Of a stretch of 64,000 bases of DNA, positions 50,434 to 57,801 are shown piece by piece (positions within the stretch are counted from its first letter, which is position 1; every line of letters begins with the position of its first letter). The stretch is from DASUCS01 sp041166745 (GTDB lineage Bacteria; Actinomycetota; Acidimicrobiia; Acidimicrobiales; JACDCH01): NCBI GenBank assembly GCA_041166745.1, contig JBEEGH010000026.1, positions 1-64,000 of the forward strand. Direction: 5' to 3'. The position numbers were made by a program, and so were the translations under genes. Under the pieces are notes generated by a model that saw only the letters and a program-made list of their open reading frames with translations, was not told the DNA's origin and did no database searches.

Positions 50434-51636
50434 ATGATCGAGACGCTTCGATCTGTCCTCCAGTTCCGGCGCTTCGAGTTCGACGCGAACAAGCGGCGCT
50501 TGGCCCGGTCGGCGAATGTCGACGACCTGCGAAAGATCGCCAAACGGCGGTTGCCGCGAGGTGTCTTCGACTACATCGACGGCGGCGCCGAGGACGAGCG
50601 AACGCTGGCCGCGAACCAGGCTGCCTACGCGCGCCGGACATTCCGGCCGCGCGTGCTGCGCGATGTCGGCCGCGTCGATCCGTCGACCACGCTGCTCGGG
50701 CGTCCGCTGCCGTTCCCGCTCGTGCTCGCTCCGACAGGGTTCACGCGCATTGCCGATCCTGCAGGCGAGCTGGCCGTGGCGCGCGCCGCCGACCGTGCGG
50801 GAATCCCGTACTCGCTCTCGACGATGGCCACGCGTTCGATCGAGGAGGTGGCCGCGGTCAGCACGGGCCGCAAGTGGTTCCAGGTCTACGTGTGGAAAGA
50901 CCGCGGCTTGGTCAAGGACATGATCGAGCGAGCGGCCCGCGCGGGATACGAGGCCCTTGTGCTCACCGTCGACACGGCAGTGCTGGGCCGGCGCGAGCGC
51001 GATGTGCGACGCGGCTTCACGCTTCCTCCGAAGATCGGTCTCAACACCCTGTTCGACGGGGTCGTACATCCCGGTTGGACCTGGGCATTCGTGCGCTCGG
51101 AGCCGATCAGATTCGCCAACGTGATCGGAAGCAGCGTCGGCGATGGCAACACGGCAGTCTCCTTGGCTGCGCAGGTCAACTCGCAGTTCGATCGCAGCCT
51201 GTCGTGGTCCGACGTCGAGTGGATGCGGTCGGTGTGGGATGGTCCGATCGTGATCAAGGGTATCCAGACGGTGGAAGACGCCGTGCTGGCGGCCGACGCC
51301 GGTGTCGAAGCGATCGCGCTGTCGAATCACGGCGGCCGGCAACTCGACTCCGCGCCGGCGACCCTCGATCTCGTCGCACCGGTGGCCGACGCGGTGGGTG
51401 ACCGCCTGGAGATCATCTGTGACGGCGGCATTCGTCGGGGGAGCGACATCGTGAAGGCCGTGTGCCTAGGCGCTCGGGCGTGCATGGCCGGCCGCGCGTA
51501 CCTCTACGGGCTCGGCGCGGCAGGCGAGCAGGGCGTCGACTTCGTGCTGTCGGGCCTCCATGCCGACATGAAGCGCTCGATGGCGCTGATGGGTGCTACG
51601 CGCATATCCGATCTGAATCGAGAGCTGGTGGACTGA
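50434..51636 (+). CDS. lldD: FMN-dependent alpha-hydroxy-acid dehydrogenase, LldD2-like
   Basis: 400 aa. The catalytic His-Gly-Gly-Arg stretch is LSNHGGRQLDSAP; FDYIDGGAEDERTL, LAPTGFTRIADPAGE, FQVYVWKDRG and DGGIRRGSDIVKAVCLGARA complete the FMN/substrate site. It resembles quinone-linked L-lactate dehydrogenase of mycobacteria (Rv1872c) more than the mycofactocin enzyme MftD. The GH3 gene starts on the last base of its stop codon. Confidence 0.9.
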   Translation: MIETLRSVLQFRRFEFDANKRRLARSANVDDLRKIAKRRLPRGVFDYIDGGAEDERTLAANQAAYARRTFRPRVLRDVGRVDPSTTLLGRPLPFPLVLAPTGFTRIADPAGELAVARAADRAGIPYSLSTMATRSIEEVAAVSTGRKWFQVYVWKDRGLVKDMIERAARAGYEALVLTVDTAVLGRRERDVRRGFTLPPKIGLNTLFDGVVHPGWTWAFVRSEPIRFANVIGSSVGDGNTAVSLAAQVNSQFDRSLSWSDVEWMRSVWDGPIVIKGIQTVEDAVLAADAGVEAIALSNHGGRQLDSAPATLDLVAPVADAVGDRLEIICDGGIRRGSDIVKAVCLGARACMAGRAYLYGLGAAGEQGVDFVLSGLHADMKRSMALMGATRISDLNRELVD

Positions 51637-54131
51637 TGGCCGACATCGAGGGACTCGTCAACGACCTCACGCTCGACGAGAAGGCCGCGCTCACGGCGGG
51701 CGAAGACCTGTGGTCGACGGTCGCCGTCGAGCGCCTGAGCATCCCGAAGATCCGTGTCACCGATGGACCGAACGGCGCGCGGGGCGCGTCGCTCCCGGGC
51801 GAGGAGGGCAACACCTCGGTGTGCGTTCCCTGCGGCTCGGCGCTCGGCGCGACGTGGGACGTCGACCTCCTCGAGCGGGTCGGTGCGCTCTTGGGTCGCG
51901 AGACGAGGAGGCGTGGGTGTCGCGTCTTGCTCGCGCCGACGGTGAACCTCCATCGTTCGCCGCTCGCAGGGCGAAACTTCGAGTGCTACTCCGAGGATCC
52001 GCTGCACTCCGGGACCTTGGCGGCAGCGTTCATCCGGGGGGCGCAGTCCGAGGGCGTCGCGACGACCGTGAAGCATTTCGTCGGAAACGACTCGGAGTTC
52101 GAGCGCATGTCGATGAGCTCGGTCATCGACGAGCGCACGCTGAGGGAGATGTATCTCGTCCCGTTCGAGATGGCCGTCCGCGACGGCGGATCGCTCGGAC
52201 TGATGACCGGCTACAACCGGCTCAACGGCACATGGTGCGGCGAAGACCCGGAGCTGCTCGGCATTCTGCGTGACGAGTGGGGCTTCGAGGGTTTCGTCCT
52301 GAGCGACTGGTACGCGGCCACGTCTACAGCGTCGGCGCGCGCCGGCATGGATTTGGAGATGCCGGGACCGGCCCGTGCCCTCGGCCCGGCCTTGGCCTCC
52401 GCCGTACGAGCCGGTGAGCTCGACGAGTCGGTGCTCGACGGGCAAATGCGCAGGCTTCTGACCGTGTTCGATCGCGTTGGCGCGCTCGGTGAACTGGCGG
52501 ACGATCAGTCGATCTCAGTCGACCTCCCGGAAGATCGCGCGCTGGCGCACGAGGCCGCCGCCGCGGCGATCGTGTTGCTCCAGAACGAAGGCGTCCTGCC
52601 GGTGGATCCGGCAGCGGTGAAGCGCGTGGCCGTGATCGGGCCGAACGCGGATCGCGCCGTGATGATGGGGGGCGGCTCTGCGCGCGTCATGCCCACGTAC
52701 CGGATCACCCCGCTCGAAGCGCTTCGCGATCGATTGGGTGAAGGTGTCGAAGTGGTGTACGAGCCGGGAGTCGGTATCGACCGCACGGTGCCACCGCTGG
52801 CCATCGAGCTGCACGCGGAGTACTTCAGCGGTGTCGACATCGGCAACGCGATCGAGGTGGTGCAGCGCACCGATCACTCCAAAGCCGAGGTGTTCTACCT
52901 CGGCGCACCGCCCGGGGTGCCCGAGCCCTTCTCGCTGCGGGCGACAGGTGTGTTCGATCCACCGGTGAGCGGTCCGTACGTGTTTTCACTCGTGCAAGCC
53001 GGTCGAGTCCGGCTCTCCGTCGGTGGTCGTGTCGTGATCGATGGCATGGCCGACCCCTTGCCGCGCGACCCGAACAGCTACTTCGGCTTCGGAACCGAAG
53101 AGCGGATTGCCGAGGTCGAGCTCGAGGGCGGACAGCCCGTCGACGTGCTCATCGAGTACACGAGCGAAGGCGTGAACGGTGTGTACGCGTTGAAGGTCGG
53201 TTGTCGCGCGCAGATCGCGGCTGAGGCGTTTCCACGCGCGGTGGCCGCAGCGGCCGATGCCGATCTCGCGATCGTGGTCGTCGGCACGACGCACGAGTGG
53301 GAGTCGGAAGGCTTCGACCGGCGCACACTCGCACTGCCCGGGCAGCAGGACCAGCTCATCGAACAAGTGGCCGCTGTGAATCCGAACACGATCGTGGTGG
53401 TGAACACCGGTGCGCCGGTCACGATGCCGTGGTCGGATGCCGTGAACGCGATCGTGCAACTCTGGTACGGCGGCCAGGAGATGGCGAACGCGCTGGCCGA
53501 CGTCGTGATAGGCGCGGTTGACCCGGGTGGACGGCTACCGACCACGATGCCACTGCAACTCGAGCACAACCCCTCATTCGGCAACTTCCCCGGTGAGTAC
53601 GACGAGGTGCGATACGGCGAGGGTCTGTTCGTCGGCTATCGCTGGTATGAGGCGCGGCACCTTCCGGTGCGATTCGCGTTCGGCCACGGCCTGTCGTACA
53701 CGTCGTTCGAGATCCTCGAGCCGACCGCCTCAGCCAACGACTTTCGGCCGGGAGGCTCGCTCGAGGTCGACGTCTCCGTCGCGAACACCGGTGAACGCGC
53801 CGGCGCGGAGGTTGTGCAGTGCTATGTCGCGCCAGCGCGGTCGAGAGTCATGCGTCCGACGAAGGAGTTGAAGGCATTCGCCAAGGTGCATCTGACGCCG
53901 GGCGAAACGAAGACGGTGAGGCTCACGCTCACCGACCGTTCCTTCGCCCATTGGGACCGTGGCTCTGGCGAGCGAGCCGCGCTCAAGGCGCGCCTACCGT
54001 TCGCGGACCAGATGGCCGAGACCACCGAGCGGGCACCAGGCTGGCGAGTCGTGCCGGGCGACTACGTGCTGCACATCGGCCGCTCGTCGGACGACATCGC
54101 GCACACGCTCCCGGTCACTGTCGCGCCGTGA
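51636..54131 (+). CDS. Glycoside hydrolase family 3 with PA14 insertion (beta-glucosidase-like)
   Basis: 831 aa from the ATG at 51636. The N-terminal barrel has the nucleophile in LSDW (Asp224) and KHFVGND. A PA14-like domain of about 130 residues (about 391-525) is inserted into the C-terminal sandwich, as in KmBglI-type beta-glucosidases. A fibronectin-like domain closes the protein. There is no signal peptide, so it probably cleaves imported glycosides inside the cell. Confidence 0.94.
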   Translation: MADIEGLVNDLTLDEKAALTAGEDLWSTVAVERLSIPKIRVTDGPNGARGASLPGEEGNTSVCVPCGSALGATWDVDLLERVGALLGRETRRRGCRVLLAPTVNLHRSPLAGRNFECYSEDPLHSGTLAAAFIRGAQSEGVATTVKHFVGNDSEFERMSMSSVIDERTLREMYLVPFEMAVRDGGSLGLMTGYNRLNGTWCGEDPELLGILRDEWGFEGFVLSDWYAATSTASARAGMDLEMPGPARALGPALASAVRAGELDESVLDGQMRRLLTVFDRVGALGELADDQSISVDLPEDRALAHEAAAAAIVLLQNEGVLPVDPAAVKRVAVIGPNADRAVMMGGGSARVMPTYRITPLEALRDRLGEGVEVVYEPGVGIDRTVPPLAIELHAEYFSGVDIGNAIEVVQRTDHSKAEVFYLGAPPGVPEPFSLRATGVFDPPVSGPYVFSLVQAGRVRLSVGGRVVIDGMADPLPRDPNSYFGFGTEERIAEVELEGGQPVDVLIEYTSEGVNGVYALKVGCRAQIAAEAFPRAVAAAADADLAIVVVGTTHEWESEGFDRRTLALPGQQDQLIEQVAAVNPNTIVVVNTGAPVTMPWSDAVNAIVQLWYGGQEMANALADVVIGAVDPGGRLPTTMPLQLEHNPSFGNFPGEYDEVRYGEGLFVGYRWYEARHLPVRFAFGHGLSYTSFEILEPTASANDFRPGGSLEVDVSVANTGERAGAEVVQCYVAPARSRVMRPTKELKAFAKVHLTPGETKTVRLTLTDRSFAHWDRGSGERAALKARLPFADQMAETTERAPGWRVVPGDYVLHIGRSSDDIAHTLPVTVAP

Positions 54132-55404
54132 TCGGGGCACGCACATCGGCGTACCAGGTGAGCGCCAGAGCGACCGCGGAGTTCACGAGCAGCACCGCGG
54201 TCACCGACGTGGCGTCGATGATGCGGCCGGCGATGAGGTTGCCCAGCCCGACCGTGCCGCCGAAGCCCATGATCCACAACGCCATCACCCGACCCCGCAC
54301 CGCGTCGTCGAGCCGCTCCTGGAGCGTCGTGAGCAGCGACGTGACCATCGCGAAGTAGAAGAAGCCGAGGATGGCGACGACGGGATATGCCGCGACCGGC
54401 GCGCGCAGGACGGCGAACACCGCCAGAACGATCGCGTAGCCGAGCATCCCGATCCGCACCATGCGCGGCCGCGGCTGCCGTGCGAGCAGTGTGCCGATCG
54501 AGAGCGCACCGCACAGCGCACCGACGCCGAACGTCGCGTAGAGCAAGCCGTAACCCGCGGAGTCGGCGTTGATGCCGTAGTTCTCCTCGGCGACGACCGA
54601 GAGTTGGCCGACGAACGTCAACGCGAAGGCCGAGAACAGAAAGATCGTGACGAGGCAACGGCCGACCACGCGATCGGCTCGCGCCACCCGGATCCCGACC
54701 GTGAGCTGCCGGAGACCACGCGTCTCGGGTGAATCGAACCCGACCCGCGCTGGGAGCTGAACGGCCAGCAGTGCGGCGATGATCACGAGATAGGTGAGCG
54801 CGTTGCCGGCGAACACCCATGACGGGCCTACGAGATGAAGCAGCACCCCGCCGATGGCCGGACCGACGACGCGTGAGCCGTTCATCTGCGCCGAATTGAG
54901 GGAGATCGCCGCCGGAAGGTTCTCTCGCGCGACCAGGCTCGGAAGCAGCGAGCTGTAGGCCGGTGCATAGATGGCTTGTCCGAGACCGACGGCGAGCACC
55001 ATGAGCACGATGCCGGTGTGCGACGGGTGGCTCCCTCGTGTGATCGCGGCCAGGCCGAGCGAGAACGCCAGCTGCTCGAGCGACACGATGATCAGGAGGG
55101 CGCGCCGGTCGACGAGATCGGAGATCCACCCACCGATGATCGAGAGGAACAGTGACGGAGCCAGCTGGCAGGCCACGATGATCCCCACGAAGGTGGCGCT
55201 CTTCGTGAGGGAGAACGCGTACCCCATCAACACGGCGTTCTGCATCCAGCTTCCGATGTTCGACGCGAACGCGCCGAAGAAAATCGTGCGGAACGTGCGA
55301 TCACGGAGTACGTCGGCGGCGTTCCCGATGACGAACGGCCGATCGCCGTCGACGAGCGCGTCTTCGCTGTCCTCGAATCCGACGTGCTGTTCCGACGTGG
55401 TCAC
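54115..55404 (-). CDS. MFS transporter (MFS_3/EntS-like)
   Basis: 429 aa with about 12 hydrophobic helices. The start region (LRDRTFRTIFFGAFASNIGSWMQNAVLMGYAF) and the GGWISDLVDRRALLI loop fit the MFS_3 group of exporters. The substrate is unknown. It converges on the GH3 gene with a 17-nt overlap and is divergent from the monooxygenase gene. Confidence 0.9.
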   Translation of the reverse strand: MTTSEQHVGFEDSEDALVDGDRPFVIGNAADVLRDRTFRTIFFGAFASNIGSWMQNAVLMGYAFSLTKSATFVGIIVACQLAPSLFLSIIGGWISDLVDRRALLIIVSLEQLAFSLGLAAITRGSHPSHTGIVLMVLAVGLGQAIYAPAYSSLLPSLVARENLPAAISLNSAQMNGSRVVGPAIGGVLLHLVGPSWVFAGNALTYLVIIAALLAVQLPARVGFDSPETRGLRQLTVGIRVARADRVVGRCLVTIFLFSAFALTFVGQLSVVAEENYGINADSAGYGLLYATFGVGALCGALSIGTLLARQPRPRMVRIGMLGYAIVLAVFAVLRAPVAAYPVVAILGFFYFAMVTSLLTTLQERLDDAVRGRVMALWIMGFGGTVGLGNLIAGRIIDATSVTAVLLVNSAVALALTWYADVRAPITARQ

Positions 55405-55451
55405 TGGCCGATGGTTCTATCGGAACCAGCCGAACCTGCAACGCTGACGTC

Positions 55452-57353
55452 GTGACAACGGTCGACCGGGACCTGCTCGCCGAAGCCGTGAGGACGGCCT
55501 ATCTCCCGGCCTTGCTCATCGCTCTGGCCCACTCCCTCGGCGATCTGTCGCTGTTGCGAGAGGGCCTCCGACCCGACGCCGCCAGGGTGCAGGAGCCGAG
55601 CGCCGGCTTGACACGAGAGCAACGCGACGAGGCTCGAGAGCTTGCGATCGAGCGTCTGCAGCTGCTCTCCGATCAGCCGGTCCGCCAGGTTGCTCCGGTG
55701 GACGACGACACGCTCCGCCAGATGTTCGCATTCCTCATCGGCCAACCGGTGTCAGACGACTACTTCGACCTCCTGCGCGAGGAGCTGGGTGTCTCGGGCG
55801 AGGACGTCCGCACGCCGCTGTGGCACAAGGACGACATCGACGCGACACGGCCGTTCTCTGTCGTGATCGTGGGAGCGGGGATGTCCGGGTTGGCGGCCGC
55901 GCACCGGCTGCAGCAGGCGGGCGTGCCGTATCTGATCGTCGAGAAGAACGGCGACGTCGGCGGCACGTGGTTCGAGAATCGCTATCCAGGCGCCCGGGTG
56001 GACGTGCCCAACCACCTCTACAGCTACTCGTTCTTCCAGCGGCCGGACTGGCCGCAGCGGTTCACGCAGCAAGACCTGCTGCTCGACTACTTCCGAGACG
56101 CGGCGGATGCCCTCGACGTGCGCAAGCACATTCGCTTCGGCACCGAGGTGCTCGATGCCACCTTCCAGGAAGCCGATGGCGACTGGGTGATCCGCGTACG
56201 GACGACCGACGGGCGCGAGGAGACGCTCACGGCCAATGTGCTCGTCAGCGCCGTCGGTCAACTCAATCGTCCGAAGCTGCCCGACGTCGCCGGCCGGGAT
56301 TCGTTCCGCGGGGCGTCGTTTCATTCCGCGCAATGGGACGACAACGTGGATTTGAAGGGCAAGCGGGTAGCCGTGATCGGCACGGCGGCCAGCGGGATCC
56401 AACTCATTCCCGCGATCGCCGACGAGGTCGCCGAACTGCACGTGTACCAGCGCACTCCCAACTGGTTCATGCCGACGCCCGACTATCACGCCGACACACC
56501 GGTGGGCATGCAGTGGTTGCTCGACAACGTGCCGACGTACAGCGAGTGGTACCGGCTCTCGTTGTTCTGGCGTCTGTCAGAGGGAATGCTGGCGGCCGCC
56601 CGCGTCGATCCGGAATGGCCGCAAGACGGCCGATCCGTGGGTCCGCTGAACGAGGGTCTGCGAACGTTGCTGACGCAGTACCTCGAGTCGCAGTTCGCTG
56701 ATGCGCCAGCGCTGCTCGAACGAGTCCTCCCGCAGTATCCGCCGCTCGCCAAGCGCATCCTCCTCGACAACGGCATCTGGGCAAGCACGCTCAAGCGCGA
56801 CCACGTGGAGCTCGTCACCGATTCGATCGACGAGATCACGCCGAACGGAATCGTGGCGGGCGGACAGCTGCGCGATGTCGACGTGATCGTGTACGCCACG
56901 GGCTTTCATGCCTCGGAGTTCTTGACGCCGCTGCGCATCAAGGGGCGCGGTGGGATCGATCTGCACGACCGCTGGGACGGCGATGCTCGCGCGTATCTCG
57001 GGCTCACCGTGCCGGGGTTCCCGAACCTGTTCTGCATGTACGGGCCGAACACCAACCTCGTCGCCAATGGCTCGATCATCTACTTCAGCGAGTGTGAAGT
57101 GCAGTACATCCTCAGCGCGATCAGACTCCTGCTCGAGCGACGAATGAGCGCCTTCGACTGCCGCCCGGAGGTGCACGACGCCTACAACGTCGCCGTCGAC
57201 GACGGCAACGCGCGCATGGCCTGGGGCGCGGCCTCGGTGAACACCTGGTACCGCAACGCCCGCGGACGGATCGCGCAGAATTGGCCGTTCAGCTTGCTGG
57301 AGTTCTGGCAGCGGACCCGCGAGGTCGATCTCTCCGACTACGAGTTGATGTAG
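55452..57353 (+). CDS. Flavin-dependent Baeyer-Villiger-type monooxygenase (HAPMO-like)
   Basis: 633 aa. FAD-binding GxGxxG is VGAGMSGLAAAH, the NADPH-binding loop is VIGTAASG, and the BVMO fingerprint FxGxxxHxxxW[P/D] appears as FRGASFHSAQWD. An N-terminal extension of about 130 residues makes it similar in size to 4-hydroxyacetophenone monooxygenase. It inserts oxygen next to a carbonyl. Starts at GTG. Confidence 0.93.
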   Translation: MTTVDRDLLAEAVRTAYLPALLIALAHSLGDLSLLREGLRPDAARVQEPSAGLTREQRDEARELAIERLQLLSDQPVRQVAPVDDDTLRQMFAFLIGQPVSDDYFDLLREELGVSGEDVRTPLWHKDDIDATRPFSVVIVGAGMSGLAAAHRLQQAGVPYLIVEKNGDVGGTWFENRYPGARVDVPNHLYSYSFFQRPDWPQRFTQQDLLLDYFRDAADALDVRKHIRFGTEVLDATFQEADGDWVIRVRTTDGREETLTANVLVSAVGQLNRPKLPDVAGRDSFRGASFHSAQWDDNVDLKGKRVAVIGTAASGIQLIPAIADEVAELHVYQRTPNWFMPTPDYHADTPVGMQWLLDNVPTYSEWYRLSLFWRLSEGMLAAARVDPEWPQDGRSVGPLNEGLRTLLTQYLESQFADAPALLERVLPQYPPLAKRILLDNGIWASTLKRDHVELVTDSIDEITPNGIVAGGQLRDVDVIVYATGFHASEFLTPLRIKGRGGIDLHDRWDGDARAYLGLTVPGFPNLFCMYGPNTNLVANGSIIYFSECEVQYILSAIRLLLERRMSAFDCRPEVHDAYNVAVDDGNARMAWGAASVNTWYRNARGRIAQNWPFSLLEFWQRTREVDLSDYELM

Positions 57354-57363
57354 ACACTGGGCT

Positions 57364-57377
57364 GTCTGCAAGCAGAC
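57364..57377. repeat. Small palindrome before the glyoxalase-like gene
   Basis: GTCTGC-aa-GCAGAC, between the monooxygenase stop and the ATG at 57394. It could be an operator or part of a leader hairpin. Confidence 0.3.
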
Positions 57378-57393
57378 GAAATAGGGGGAGCAG

Positions 57394-57788
57394 ATGGCAA
57401 CGATCACCGGTGCGCATCACATTGCGCTGACCGTGACCGACGTGGAGCGCAGCGCGCAGTGGTATCAAGAGCTTCTGGGCATGCAAGTGGTGTTACAGGG
57501 CGACGATGAGACCGTGCGCTACCGAGTGTTGGCTCACCCTTCAGGGTGGATCATGGGCTTGCGCCAGTATCCGGGCAAAGAAGTGGAGCCTTCGACGAGT
57601 TTCGGACCGGGCTCGACCATGTCGCATTCACGGTGACGAGCCGAGACGAGCTCGATGCCTGTGCCGCTGAGTTGGCCGAACGGGGCGTCCCGTTCTCGCC
57701 AGTAGCGGAGACGCCGATCGGCACGGTCATCGTCTTCCGCGATCCGGACAACATCCAACTCGAGTTCTGGCTGCCGGCCGGCAGCTGA
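57394..57788 (+). pseudogene. Glyoxalase/VOC-superfamily protein with internal frameshift
   Basis: Two frames together make one VOC protein of about 130 aa. The first part (from 57394) reads ITGAHHIALTVTDVERSAQWYQELLGM...WIMGLRQYPGKEVEP and then loses homology. The second resumes in another frame with FDEFRTGLDHVAFTVTSRDEL...VIVFRDPDNIQLEFWLP. One base is missing near 57589-57590, in a CC run: GAG-CC[n]-TTC would restore GKEVEPFDEFRTGLDH. The break is either a real mutation or a sequencing error. Metal-ligand positions (His, Glu) are present in the two halves. Confidence 0.85.
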
Positions 57789-57801
57789 TCTCTCCGGACC
57801 C

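Noticed and set aside
50434..51636. MftD (mycofactocin maturation enzyme)
   Set aside because: The sequence matches the LldD2 type (FDYIDGGAEDERTL, KWFQVYVWKDRG), and no mftA/B/C genes are nearby.
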